A stretch of 64,000 nt of DNA from Nageia nagi (GCA_050084985.1 JBITNC010000001.1:166904001-166968000), one strand, 5' to 3'; positions 47,004-58,666 are shown, numbered from the stretch's first letter. Notes: generated by a model from the sequence alone, not told the origin. Numbers and translations: made by a program.

Positions 47004-48888
47004 TATTGATTGGTATAATGTAACCTCAAGGGCTTGGTATAATTTTATTCTCCATTTCCCATGATAGTAGGGCACTTAAAAGAGTAGAAAGTGGTGGGAC
47101 AGTGCACTTATTAGGGTTTTCTACCCAATCTTGGGGTTATAAGTCGATTCCTATCTATGATAAAGGTTAAAAGTAATTAGAAAGAGAAAAAGATACAAGA
47201 ATAAAAAGAAAGAGATAAATAAGCAAAATATAGAGTATAAAATAAAACTAAATTTCTTGGCCATCACTGAATAGGTAGCAATCCATAACCAAGAATAAGA
47301 ATATAAGACTATCTTATTCTTAGGGTCTCACAATCACAATACATAGCCATAACTTAAGATAATACTTCATGTATAACATAAGCAAAACACAATAAACAAC
47401 CATAAACTATGAATGGAAAAGCATCATTGCATTGTATTATCACATATGAAAACATTTCATACATTGGGCAAATTTGTTAGAATGTTCGACCTTTTGGACC
47501 TCTAACAGTATACTATTTATATGTTCATATTTAAATTAGGTGGTTTTCCACAATTATTGCACTTAATTATTTTTTGACTAAGAAAAGAATAAAAAAAATT
47601 TAGAATGTACAAATTATAATCTAAACTATGCTAAATTGTACAGTGACTAGGTACAATTAGCACCAAGGTTTGGAAATTTATTATTTTTGAACTACTATAC
47701 TTCCTTAATCATAATTTCTTTGTTCTATCATTGACTATATCCTATTGCAACTATAACTAATTGTTAAGGTATGGTCTATTGAATTGAATGGTATGATTTA
47801 TCTTTGTGCTCTATCGATGTCCATCTAACTCTATGCAACCATTTATGGTAATCACTATAGCTTTAAGTTGGAGGGAATTGTGAGAGAAATGAAAAGTGTA
47901 ACATTGAAACCTAAAGAAGAAATACTACTATCATGTGGAAATGAGTCATGGTTGACACATTAATAGAGCCCTAAGGGTCAAACACTTATGATTAAGTTGA
48001 CCCAAGTGTTTCCTTCAACTCAATATCCCTTTTTCAATGTAGCAAATCTTATTTGTTTTAGGCAGGATTTATTGCTCTCTGAGACTTTGCTTTACCACTT
48101 GCCAATTTTTAGTAAAAAGTATAATGTCATTGCTAAAAATTTATGGGTTTTGGATGATAGAATTTTTAAAAATATCCCCTACTAATCTCCATTTATATAG
48201 TGCCTACTAATGAATTCCCTAAACACCCACTAATTTCTAATAAAGTGTGGGATGTAATCACTCAAAATCAATAAGATCTAGAGGATAGTTATCTAAAATA
48301 TCTCTTGCTAATTTTGGGTGGGCAATAGATTTCTTTCTCTAAAAATACATGGGCTTTAAGATGTTACACTTTAGTAACCTTGACTCAATAGTGACTCATA
48401 TTTACAATATTTCTCAAAAAAGACTTAGACTTCTATAATACCTACCTGACTTAGACATTTACTTCCCTTACATGTTATGCCATTTTTTGGACATTTTGCA
48501 CTACTTATTGGACATGAATTAGAGATATTGATAGTTTCTTATGACCTCAAACCTAGATAAAGTTACCAAAAAATACTCAATTGATAAAAAATCAACCTCT
48601 AGGACTTATTTACATGATAACACCTACTTTTGATTGAAATAGTGGTTAAGTTACCAAAAAACTTGTTTAAGACCTATATACATGGACATCACCTGAACCT
48701 CCCTAGACTTAACCAAATTTTGATAAAATTGAATAAGTACAAAGAATAAACACTCTTTTAAATATTTACAAAATATGAAATAGAAGCAAGAAATAAGAAT
48801 TAAGAATGAGCTTATTTGAAAGGAATGAAAGAATAAAGAATGATATAATTTTACTCTGTGTTCAAAGTGTGATTCTAAAAGAATAACA
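47004..48888 (-). repeat. Element A 5' LTR
   Basis: 1,885 bp, aligned with 16,359-18,241; ends AATAACA on the plus strand (TGTTATT start on the coding strand) and is followed by TGTAT. Confidence 0.85.
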
Positions 48889-48893
48889 TGTAT
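48889..48893. repeat. Right target-site duplication of element A (TGTAT)
   Basis: Matches 16,354-16,358. Confidence 0.8.
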
Positions 48894-49429
48894 TATTGAA
48901 TATATTTCCCTTTTTGTCATCTCAAAAATTTCCATTTCAATATTTATTTCTTATTATGCCCCAAGGGATAGAATTGCTCTTTCAACAATTCCTTGAAACC
49001 TTCCCAAGATGAAATAGGTGGTAGGTTCTCATGTTTGAGTGAGTTACAATGAGCTTTCTACCATATCAAAGTATGTACACTTAGTTTCAACCTTGAAAAT
49101 GAGAGTTTTATATAGTCCTCTAAAACCCCTTATACTTAGAAACAAACTTCTAGTTGTCTCAACCAATTATTCAACTTCTTAGTAGCCAGCTCTCCTCCAA
49201 ATGATGGAATCTCCACTTTAGCCTCAATTTTGAAGGGAAATGGTATAGCAAGTGGTGGTGGTGTTGAATATTGGCCACTATATTATATTTTTTCTATTTA
49301 AGGTGACTCTTTTTACATCATATCAACTAGTCTCTTCATAAATGTCTCCATTGCAATAAATCTCCTTTGCAATTCTTCATTAGATTTGATGGCTTGAAGA
49401 GGTTCTTCTTCATGTACTAGTCTTCTTAT
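48889..49429 (-). pseudogene. Element B gag, N-terminal half (relic)
   Basis: Reads from the LTR side: QAIKSNEELQRRFIAMETFM, KIEAKVEIPSFGGELATKKL, NNWLRQLEVCF, then SRLKLSVHTLIWWKAHCNSL, SSWEGFKELLKEQFYPLGHN and LKWKFLR..KGKYIQ at the cut. It matches element C gag (VPTFEGEVDVEKVNNW, FKELLRDQFYPLGNHNK). Stops are few but present. It continues at 16,358. Confidence 0.8.
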
Positions 49430-49988
49430 ACTTAACTTTGGTTCCCATATAAAAAATCATCATACTAACATGCCAAATGAATTAACTTCATATTCTTGCA
49501 TTGTAATTGCTCATAAACACTCATGTGAGTGCTGGCATGAGCATTAGCACTAATGTCAATATTAGCACTAGTAGTTCTTACACTTCTATGGAAATCACCT
49601 TGTATGGTGACCAAATATTTGATAAAGATAGGCATGCATATAATCATTAAAAAGGTCTCTTCAAGCATTATCTAATAAAAAAAGAATAAAATAAATTGAA
49701 CATCAATATAAAAATATTATACCTTCTCAAATATTACTTATATATTTTCAATAGGTTCCCTAGAATAGAAAATTCTTAATATATAAAGGAAAATATCCAA
49801 ACATCACCCAAAAGTGAGTGTTCCAAATAATCATTCTAAGGATGTTAGATTTAGATAATTAAATTAAATCTAAAGTGATTACAAAATAAAAACCTTCATA
49901 ATACCAAATTTTTGTTTAAAATAATGGATCAAGCTCATAAGTGAAAACCTTTGGCCAAATCAACACTTAAGGCAAGATATCCAGATCA
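49430..49988 (-). repeat. Element B 5' LTR
   Basis: Aligns with 12,080-12,635. The right end reads AAGATATCCAGATCA at 49,988. The left edge (next to gag) is approximate, and the primer site is not readable. Confidence 0.7.
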
Positions 49989-50289
49989 CTCGAGTGAATA
50001 TATGTTATCCATTTTCATGATTACATACTCAATTTGACAATTTTTTATATATACTATCATTTATCCTTATTGATGAGACTCAATTCTTAGAATGTTCATG
50101 CCTACTATAGACCCTAAGTAATGCGATGGTGTAATTAATTTGAGGAATTAACACATACACTATTTGGTCTATTAATTAGTTAACATAAAGTGAGAATATG
50201 ACAATGAATGATTAAACATATAGGTTCATTTTTTTAACATACATATTCAATAAATCAAGGAAAGACATAGGTAATATCATATGCATTAC
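49989..50289. other. Short spacer between elements B and F
   Basis: No feature seen. It may be part of the element F LTR if that LTR is longer than assumed. Confidence 0.4.
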
Positions 50290-50781
50290 TATGTTGTTGG
50301 TGCCCTAGTAAAAGTATGCCATCAACATCATGTTAATGATCAAATAATAGATGTAACAAAATATGAAATGATAAATGCATGAATAATTTATCAATATAAC
50401 AAACATATGATAATATTTAAGATAAGAGATTTTCTTGTTACAAAAAAGAAGACTTTGCAAGTGTTTGATTTATATATGATGTATGAGTCCTTTGATTCTC
50501 TATCTGATCTTTAATTGATAGAAGCCTTAAGTCTTCTGTAATCTACCCCTTGCCTAGTCTCCTATTGATGACAATCTCATCCACGTTTTTTTTCTATGTT
50601 TTTAATGCCTTTATATAGAGATTCTTATATTATATGATTTTACCCCTTATATAATTAACAAAGGTCAAATATATGGCCTACACCTTTTTTTATATATTTT
50701 AAATCCCTTTTTAAATAATACATTGTTAAGGGATTAAAATGATTTATTAAATATATAAAGGTTCATTTTGAGGCATCTACA
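50290..50781 (-). repeat. Element F 3' LTR (unpaired)
   Basis: On the minus strand it starts TGTAGATGCCTCAAAATG after a polypurine tract, much like the start of the element D LTR (TGTAGACACCTAAAAATG). A TATA-like CTCTATATAAAGGC lies at 50,607-50,620, about 165 bp from the LTR start. The far edge near 50,290 (TGTTGTTGGTGCC on the plus strand) is a guess; no second LTR is available for comparison. Confidence 0.55.
50607..50620 (-). promoter_or_regulatory. TATA-like box in element F LTR
   Basis: Minus strand CTCTATATAAAGGC, a good plant TATA match at a sensible distance from the LTR start. Confidence 0.5.
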
Positions 50782-50796
50782 TTTGCCCCTCTTTGG
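50782..50796 (-). other. Element F polypurine tract
   Basis: Minus strand CCAAAGAGGGGCAAA immediately before TGTAGATGCC. The equivalent in element D is AAAAAGGGGCAAAA. Confidence 0.7.
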
Positions 50797-51309
50797 ATGT
50801 GTGATTGAAGCAATGAAATTACATGTCCAAAGAAGAAGTGTAGCCAAGGCATAGAAGAAATTTTTTTGATCTTTTTGTTGATGTTGTCTTTTGCTGAATG
50901 ATGTTGAAGGTCTTTATGCTACCCCCTTTTGAGTTGGATGCCCTAGGAAAGATTCTTAAGTGGATTACCCAAAGAAAAAGTTGCTAAATAAGCTATATTT
51001 AGGAATAATATTTAGATTATGATTGGATAACTATGAAAATCCATATCCAAGGTTAGAGATGGAAGATATAATTTGCCTCCTTGATACTATGTCAATCATG
51101 AATCTAGCCATTATGTTGTGTCTAATACTTGGGAAACTAATGCACTCATGTTAATGCTTTGAAATAGAGAGGTTATGGTTTGTATGAAAGGAAATAATAA
51201 ACTTCTATATGTCATTTGTGGTCTAATAGATTATGAGCATAATGTTGGGTTTTAACTATAAGTATCTTCTATTTTTGTTGTATATACATACTTGAAATGA
51301 AATGTTAGT
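50797..51309 (-). other. Element F 3' noncoding region
   Basis: No coding domain is seen on either strand. Confidence 0.5.
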
Positions 51310-51930
51310 TAGAAATTGATTATGGATGCATAGTAAGTTGTTTTGTCCATTGGAGATGATCCAATATCAACATCTTGCTCACAGTTGCATCATCCATTTA
51401 TCTTTTAAGTGAATGAACTCTCACTAGTTGTATTGATGGCCATCAATAATTATACATTTGTATGTCTATGATTCAAGGACAATATGCTATATATGGGTTT
51501 AAAGCAAAAACCATGTGGATACATAGTAAAATATATCATCCATTGGAGATGATCCAATGTCACAAAATTACTCATGGCTATATCACCAATTTACTTTTAA
51601 GTGAGTGAACTCTCACTAGCTATATCATTGGCCATCGTGATCATACATTTGTATGTTTATGATCCAAAGATAGTATGCTTTATATGGGTTCAAAGAAAAA
51701 ACCATGTGGATACACAATAAAATGTATTTTCTATTGGAGATGATCCAATGTCAAAAAATTACTCATATCTATATTGTTGGATTACTTTTAAATGAGTGAA
51801 CTCTCACTAGCCATATGTTGGCCATCGATGATCATATGTTTGTATATCTATGATATAAAGATAGTATGTTTTAGATGGGTTTAAAGTAAAACCATATGGA
51901 TACATTGAAAACTCATTATTATATGAAATT
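51310..51930. repeat. 191-bp tandem repeats, left block
   Basis: About three units. Equivalent points GATYCAARGA/GATATAAAGA fall at 51,470, 51,661 and 51,852, a spacing of 191 bp. Each unit contains TTGGAGATGATCCAATRTCA, GAACTCTCACTAG and GGCCATC. The block resumes at 54,745 after an unrelated insert. Confidence 0.9.
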
Positions 51931-52639
51931 AATGAAAATAGATTAGGCACATTGGAAACTCATCGAAATAGCAAATTAGCATGTTGTTGGCATCCTAAAC
52001 CTAATATAAATTTTAATGAAAAATGCAAAGTAAGCAATACTTACCTAGGACATAGGGGCATAATTTGAATAAATTTTGAGAATAAATTAGATCCAAGTTC
52101 CATTAATAGCACACATAAATCAAAGAATTAGACATCATTGATATTGTGGAAATAATAATTTTTAGTATCCAAAAAAGGATGGGATGGATTTAAAATTTTT
52201 ACAAGGCAAATAAAACCTCCATATAAGAATGCAAGAAATGTATAGAAATAAATATGTGATGCCATAATTTGAGTTCCAAGGTAAACCTATAAAATCAAAA
52301 TATTTAGAAAAAATATATCATTTTGACTTTGATGCCTTTGCCATCTAGAGCTCTGATAGGTAGGTATCAATTCCTTATTGACCTAGCCAAATTTGCCACT
52401 CTACAAATAATGTTGTACTTTTGGAGTACTGATCCATTTCTAATTTTAGCATAGTGATTAGATTAGTAGGAAGATGAATATAAAGGATTCATGACTCTAA
52501 AGGAATGGCTACCATTGATTGGAGAAGTATCCAATGACCAATGATAGTAAGGATAGGTCATCTAGTAAAGTAACTTCATAGTCTGCTAGGTGAGCATGTG
52601 TAAAGTAGATCCAAACTCTATATTTTTAATATATATGAG
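51931..52639. other. Left flank of the PMD relic inside the repeat array
   Basis: No domain is recognised. ATGTTGTTGGCATCC at about 51,979 recalls sequences near 50,290, 54,506 and 55,187, a dispersed short similarity of unknown meaning. Confidence 0.45.
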
Positions 52640-54470
52640 GGTAGAGGAGAGACTAACAAACCCATGTGCTACCTTACAAGATCACAAGGGGTTAATTTGG
52701 GGTAGGTCTATGAGGACTACAACATTAGATTTGGCTTGAGCCTTCCCATGAACTCAACAATCAAACAATATTTTAGACCAATGTAGGTTAGGAGAGCTTG
52801 CATACATAGGGATAGTACAAGTGGATACACCTCTTCTCACTACATTAGCTGAGAGATGGAATCAAGATTATTGTTCATTTCACCTTCTCATCAGTGAAAT
52901 GATAGTAACTTTAGAGGATGTGTACTAGATCTAGGGTATACCCATTAGGGGTGGTTTGATATATTAGCATGAGATGGGGGATGATAACATCCATGGAGCT
53001 GAGTGTTTATGGTTGACTAGATTAGATGACCATGATCAAAATCACTGATTGGTTCAACTTGCAAAGGGATATAGGTTTACCGAAGTAGGGAGACATATGA
53101 GGTTGCATGTGGTGATGATTATTACTATTTATCTATCATAATAAAAGCTAATTGGATTTTCCTCTTAGGTTGGCATGGATACTAAAAGAGATATGCAATT
53201 AAGGGTGATAGTTCACATGGGGCCAATTGTACTAGTATAGCTTTACAAGGATTGTATTCATTCATCAATGTTGATAAGGTTAATGTGATGATTGCTCATG
53301 TTGGTCTCCTATAGGTTTGGGCCTATGATTAAATCTTAGTTATCAATCCAATGGGATTGTAAAGGGTGAGAGAGGACCCATTAGACATGGCCCTAGCATG
53401 TTGTACTGGTCCATTTGGTAGATATAGGCCTCCTTGATCCATGGAGATAAGGAGGAGAGACATTGATAGCCTCAATGAGGTGAACATCATACAGGTATGC
53501 TATGTGGACTATGTATGGCATGAGAATTCTCATCATTTAGCATGAGTGAGGTAAAACCACTTCTTCCATACAAGGTGGAAGACAGTGGAGCCATATCATC
53601 TAGAGTAGGTGTTAAGATAGTTTAGGATACAACAATTGATTCCAGCAATGCCCTTAATGTACCGTAGGTACATAGTTGAGAGAGATGTTCCTAATGGGAT
53701 GCAAGATATGCTATTATGGGTGATAGGATGGTTAAAGCCACTAGTAGAGGATGTTTATATGGAGGTAGCCATTGTTCCTAGGGTTGCCCCCAATTATGCA
53801 ACATAGTGGATAGCTATGCATCTAGGCCCTTTGGGCCTAGATGATTCAGATAGTGGGAGTGATGAAGTAGCAAGCCTAACATCGAAAGAGGATGATCAAA
53901 TGAATATATATAATCCTATCCATGATGGTTCTCCACTAGTATGGGGATTAGAGGTGCTAGCAATAGTTTCTCTTGCTCTAGGTAAGAAGGATTCTTCTCA
54001 TAGTACTTCATGATTTTTGAATATTTCAATATAGTTAATGAGAGACTAATTGGTAGTATGTATGATATGGCAAGGGTGTTAGATGTAAATTTTTTAGCCA
54101 TGAAGGTTGAGCTAGCTATATTGAGGCCAATAGAGGTCAAGATGACATGTATCTAGCCATTAGAGGTAGATTTGGCTATGGTGTGGTCTACACTAGTGTT
54201 GCAGGATGCAAAGGTGATTTCACTATCTCAAATAGTGAAGGGCCTTTAGGAAAGTCTCACCTTACCCCCTCCAGATCAGTAGTGTCCATTCATGCAAAGT
54301 TAGCATGATTAGATTATAGCATAGGCTATAGAGATATTTAGATTGTAAGCCAAGTATATGATGACCAAGACACTTTTGGAGACTCATGGACTCACATCAA
54401 GTGATATCTTAGGAAAGACATATATTGTTGTTTGCAACAATATCCCTTCACAAATATAGAATATTCAAGT
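52640..54470 (+). pseudogene. Plant Mobile Domain (PMD) gene relic
   Basis: At about 52,830-52,950 the plus strand reads LLTTLAERWNQDYCSFHLL, SEMIVTLEDVY and GIPIRGGLIY with stops in between. This is the hallmark PMD block (ALxxRWxxxTxTFHLPxGEMTxTLxDVxxLxGLPI). Further frames give GANCTSIALQGLYSFINV (near 53,210-53,270), then DIDSLNEVN, a PYHLE..LR.FRIQQLIPAMP block (near 53,600-53,655), an acidic linker (LGPLGLDDSDSGSDEVASL) and, after an apparent intron, a coiled coil (MARVLDVNFLAMKVELAILR) and KYMMTKTLLETHGLTSSDIL. PMD proteins occur in plant transposable elements and in host genes such as MAIN/MAIL1; their molecular activity is poorly defined. The C-terminal part matches the tandem relics at 7.2-9.7 kb. 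Many stops and frame changes. Confidence 0.75.
53982..54034 (+). other. Probable intron remnant in the PMD relic
   Basis: GTAAGAAGG...TTTCAATATAG separates the linker (ending VLAIVSLAL) from the coiled coil. Same position as the 89-bp intron at 7,499-7,587. At 53 bp it is short for a plant intron and may have lost bases. Confidence 0.45.
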
Positions 54471-54744
54471 TCAAAATTTGAAGCATGGCTATAAGTTGAT
54501 CCATATTAACATCGTTGGTGTCCTAAAGATAGGAATATATAGCACTAGCATCCTAATCCTAATAACAAGGGTTAGCATGATCTCACCTATAAGGAAAGAT
54601 AAATTGAGCAGTTATGTTCACCAAATGTAGGAGCTAAATAATGGAAATAGGGTTGATTAGTGCAATATTTCTCTACTTTATGAATATTGATGCATATATT
54701 GAAAATACAATAATAACATATATATTGATGCATATATATGAATA
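54471..54744. other. Right flank of the PMD relic
   Basis: No gene seen; AT-rich with two ATATTGATGCATATAT copies near 54,685 and 54,722. Confidence 0.45.
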
Positions 54745-55165
54745 TTGTAATCAATGATCATATGTTTGTATGTATATGATCCAAAGATAGTATGATTTAT
54801 ACGGGTTTAAAGCAAAAAAGCATGTGGATACATAGTAAAATGTATCATCCATTGGAGATGATCCAATTCCAACAAATTTCTAATGGCTATATCTTTGATT
54901 TACTTTTAAGTGAATGAACTCTCACTAGCTATATCGTTGGCCATCAATGATCATATGTTTGTATGTCTATGATCCAAAGATAGTATGCTTTAGATGGGTT
55001 TAGAGCAAAAACCATGTGGATATATAATAAAATGTATCATCCATTGGAGATGATATAATGTCAACAAATTACTCATGGTTGTATCATCAATTTATTTTTA
55101 AGTGAGTGAACTCTCATTAGCCATCGACAATCATACATTTATATTTCTATGATTCAAAGACATTA
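54745..55165. repeat. 191-bp tandem repeats, right block
   Basis: Continuation of the array: landmarks at 54,778 and 54,971 (193 bp apart) and a shortened unit at 55,151. Same landmarks as the left block (GGAGATGATCCAAT, AACTCTCACTAGC, GGCCATC). Confidence 0.9.
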
Positions 55166-55389
55166 GACTATCGAGAGTTTTTTTTTCCATGTTGCTGGTA
55201 TCATGATGATAGTCAAGTATGTCATCAACATCATGTTTTTTATAGATCTATACATAAAATCAAAGGAAATTATTCTCTTGTGTTTGATATGAATTATTTT
55301 ACTAGGTCATAGAGCTATGATTTTCAAGTGCAAAAATGCTTGAGATGGATAACATTGAAGGTTTTGGATTCTTCCTTACCATCCAAAGT
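55166..55389 (-). other. Spacer after element E integrase
   Basis: Noncoding start of the 3' region; includes an A-run (minus strand) at about 55,180. Confidence 0.5.
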
Positions 55390-56430
55390 TTATAACTTGT
55401 ATGCTCTTGATCCTATTGCATCAACAACAACATATGGGCCCAACCAATTAGGTTTAAATTTTTCTTTAGCCTCTTCATGTGTTGTTATTTTGTTGATATT
55501 CTCTTTCAATACTAGGTCCCCTATTTTGAAGTCCTTAGCTTTTATTTTCTTACCAAATGCTCTCTTAAGCTTAGCATGGTATACCTTTTCATGTTCAATG
55601 GCTTTTATTCTTTTTTTATCTAACATTTCTAGTTGCTACAATCTTATAAAGTGATTCTAATCAAAATAATCTCTAACTCAAGTGGAAAAATGGCCTCATC
55701 TCCATAGACCAATGAAAAGGGGGTTGCCCCAATGGCTATTTGAACACTAGTTCTATAGGCCCATAGTGGATATGGCAATTGCTCATGCCAATCCCTTTTG
55801 TACTTATTGCATGTTTTAGAAAGACTACTCTTAAGTGTCTTGTTTATTGCTTCAGCTTGACCATTAACTTGAGTGTAGTAAGCTAAAGAAAAGGTTTATG
55901 TGATGTGGAACTTTTGCAAAATGCTTGCATATCCTTACCCTTGAGATTTGGACCATTATCCATGATCAACCTTTGTGGCACACCAAATCTAATGATGATG
56001 TATTCTTTAAGGAATGCAATAATATTTTCTTTGTTACTAACTTCATGGGGATGGCTTCCACCCACTTGGTAGTATATTCTATTTCTATGATGATGAATTT
56101 ATGCCCTTCTCTAGAATTAGGATTAATCATGCTAGTCAAATCTATGCCCCAAGTAACAAAGGGCCATGGTGAAATAATGGAATTGAGTTCTTAAGTAGGC
56201 TATTTGTCTAAGTTTGCATGCTTTTGGAATGGCACACATGCTTTCACATGAGTTTGAAAATATTCTTTCATAATGGCCCAATAGTACCCTATTCTCAAGA
56301 TCTTTGTATAAAGAGCTTTGGCATGAAAATGGCCATCACATAATCTATTATGAGCTTGCTCTAAAGTAGTAGCTATTTCATCCTATGTTAAACATCTCAA
56401 AAAAACACCATAAAAGGATCATCTATATAA
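55390..56430 (-). pseudogene. Element E integrase (relic)
   Basis: The zinc-binding part (near 56,390-56,220) reads CDGHFHAKALYTKILRIGYY and HVKACVPFQKHANL. The core reads TWGIDLTSMINPNS (first Asp), KFIIIEIEYTTKWVEAIPMK, then FGVPQRLIMDNGPNL (second Asp) and YYTQVNGQAEAINK (Glu retained, near 55,870). The C-terminal end (55,626-55,390) reads KIGDLVLKENINKITTHEEA and KFKPNWLGPYVVVDAIGSRA. This matches Tat-type integrases. Frame changes separate the blocks. Confidence 0.8.
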
Positions 56431-56639
56431 AATATCACCAATGGTAACATATTTCATAATAGTCCTTCTCAATCTTAGTCTATCATTCTTAGTATAATTA
56501 GAAGGAATACTTTGATCTTTTAAGTAGCCATAGATATAAAAATACTAGTATTGAAAAGAATCATCATTAGAAATAAGATAGGAAAAAATAGAAGAAATAT
56601 GAGTTGTGTAAGTTTGAGAACTTAACTTATGGATAGTGA

Positions 56640-57060
56640 TAATGGTCTCGTCATCTTCAAGCTCAATTGGTACCAAAGAGGCTGCACTTGCCATAGCATC
56701 TACATATCTATTATTAGTCCTAGGAATGGCTTAATAATATACCTATCAAGCCTTTTTAGAAACTCAATCAAAACCACCCTATAAGGCTTTAGTTTCTCAT
56801 CTTTGGTATCATAAATACCCTTGACTTGGTTGACAACAAGCTATGAGTCCCATAAATTTCTATGTTTGTAATTTTTAGTTCTAAAGCCACCTTCAATTCT
56901 AGTATCAAATCTTCATACTCAACCATATTATTAGTGCATTTGAAATCCAATTTATAAGTAATAGGAATTACTTGATTAGTAAGGGAGAACAAAATAATAC
57001 TTGCTCCTACTCCATGAATGCATATGACACCATCAAAATACAAAGTCAAGACTATAGAAT
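56640..57060 (-). pseudogene. Element E archaeal-type RNase H (relic)
   Basis: Reads YFDGVICIHGVGASIILFSL, YKLDFKCTNNMVEYEDLILE and KVALELKITNIEIYG, then shifts frame to a WDS...VVNQVKGIYDTKDEKLK reading. It lies between the RT/RNase H and the integrase, the usual place of the second RNase H in plant Tat elements. One indel near 56,852 breaks the third acidic block. Confidence 0.8.
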
Positions 57061-57239
57061 CATCCTTGAGAAGATAAATATATTCTTTATGGATGAAGAT
57101 CTCTTAACAATCACACTATTGGTGCCTTTTTGATAGGTCAATAGGCTCTTGGTGTCATGACTCTTGGTCAAAAATGTCAAGAAATTCTTCATGGACCACC
57201 TCTTCACCTTCTTGAGGGAAATATGCTATCAATCTGCAA

Positions 57240-58666
57240 TAGCCTATCCTTTCATAGATTTTTGCTTTACCACATTAATATTGAATTCTTGCAATAACAT
57301 TAGGCACTTTGCAAATCTACCAAATAAATATTGTTTAGCCAATAAATATTTTAAAGGATTAATAGGAATAATAACATATGTAGTATAATAGAATAAGTAA
57401 TGCCTTAATTTTTTAGTGGTACATATCATAGCAAATAAAATCTTCTCCATAGAAATATACCTTATCTCATAATCAACCAATATCTTACTTACATAATAGA
57501 TAACCCTTTCTTTGTTATTTTCAATTTTTTTACACAACATGGTTCCTATGGCATACAAGGAGGCTAAAATATACAAGTAAGTAGGTTGGGAAAAATCCAT
57601 GGGAATAAGGATAGGGGGGTTAAGCAAATATTGCTTGATATCTTCAAATGCTTTTTGGTAATTCACATCCCATGCAAACTTGACATCCTTGTTAAGTAAC
57701 TAAGTGAATGGTATACACTTTTCTCCTAGTTATGGATTGAATCTCCTAACAAAATTTATTTTTCCCTAAAGGCTTCTAAGTTGTTTCAAGTAGGGGGAGG
57801 CGTGTCAATAATGGCTTTTACCTTATTAGGGTCTACTTCAATTCCTATATTTGAAACCATGAACCCTAACAATTTTCTAGAAGTAACCCCAAATGCACAC
57901 TTTGAAGGTTTAAGTCTTAGTTTGTACCTTTGTAAAATGTTGAATACCTCTTCAAGGGCTTGGAGGGGTATTAACCTTGCTTTGATTTGAAAATAATGTC
58001 ATAGACATAAACCTCTACTATTTTTTGAATATGCTTATGGAACATAATAACCATGGCTCTTTGATATGTACCACCGACATTTTTTAGTCCAAAAGGCATA
58101 ACTTTCCAAAAAAAATTGCCCCAAGGGGTTGTGAAAGTGGTTCTATGTTGGTCCATAGGATTAATTAAGATTTGATTATAACCTAAAAAATCATCCATAA
58201 ATAATAACTTATCATGACGAGCTATGCTATCAACAATCATATCAATATTAGGTAACGAAAAATCATCTTTAGGACAAGCATTGTTGATATCACAAAAATT
58301 AGTACATACTTGTATTTCACTAGTTGGTTTAGTAATAAGAACAATATTATACATCCATTCAAAATAATTAATAGGCTCTATGAATCCTACTTGCAAGTAT
58401 TTTTCAATCTCTTTTTTGACTAACAAGGCCTTAGAAGGATGCATTTTTCTAGGCTTTTGCTTAATTGGATTAGCATTTGCTTTTAATGGCAAATTATACA
58501 TAACAAATGAAGGATATAACCCAAGCATATCATCATAAGAATAAGAAATTTTTTTATGATGTGTGATGAATTTAGATTTGTACCTTTCTTGCTCAAAGGA
58601 GGCTAGGGCTGCTCTAATTTGAAGCAATCTCTCATTATCTATAGTGTCGATGTTAATGTTTAGCAA
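57240..58666 (-). pseudogene. Element E reverse transcriptase / RNase H (relic)
   Basis: A 231-codon open piece (58,666-57,971) covers most of RT: KALLVKKEIEKYLQVGFIEP, YNIVLITKPTSEIQVCTNFC, INNACPKDDFSLPNIDMIVD, LLFMDDFLGYNQILINPMDQ, TTFTTPWGNFFWKVMPFGLK, and VEVYVYDIIFKSK, where the YVDD catalytic motif has become YVYD. Thumb and connection are degraded. RNase H at 57,666-57,244 reads PPILIPMDFSQPTYLYILAS and IRYISMEKILFAMICTTKKL. The Asp-to-Tyr change alone would inactivate it. Confidence 0.85.

Larger units (their letters stand above)
16359..48888 (-). mobile_element. Element A: Tat-like Ty3/gypsy, 32.5 kb including nested inserts
   Basis: Bounded by direct repeats of 1,883 and 1,885 bp and by TGTAT on both sides. 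Minus-strand order from the 5' LTR: gag (46.8-45.2 kb), protease (45.2-44.4), RNase H (44.3-43.9), the insert C (25,459-43,693), RT and RNase H (25.1-24.0), integrase (23.9-22.7), an extra ORF (22.06-18.5) and the 3' LTR. Without C the element is about 14.3 kb. The reading frame crosses the C insertion point when one AAAAG copy is removed, so the parts on both sides of C belong to one element. Both LTRs are similarly decayed, at roughly 80-85% identity by eye. Confidence 0.85.
12080..49988 (-). mobile_element. Element B: chromovirus (Ty3/gypsy), split by element A
   Basis: B is the outermost host of the nest. Its right part (48,889-49,988) holds the 5' LTR and the first half of gag. Its left part (about 12,080-16,358) holds the rest of gag, protease, RT, RNase H, integrase, a chromodomain-like tail, a polypurine tract and the 3' LTR. 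Gag was cut by element A at the TGTAT duplication; with the insert removed, the gag frame reads on (…KGKYIQ.Y then ITKFRRKTIMLGIS), as in the related element C. It is heavily mutated, and its LTRs are the most diverged pair in the window. The left LTR edge and B's own target duplication are not resolved. Confidence 0.8.

Noticed and set aside
12080-49988. Possibility of a CRISPR array or bacterial operon
   Set aside because: Repeats are LTRs and tandem repeats of plant retroelements; no short regularly spaced repeats, and all coding relics are eukaryotic retrotransposon families.
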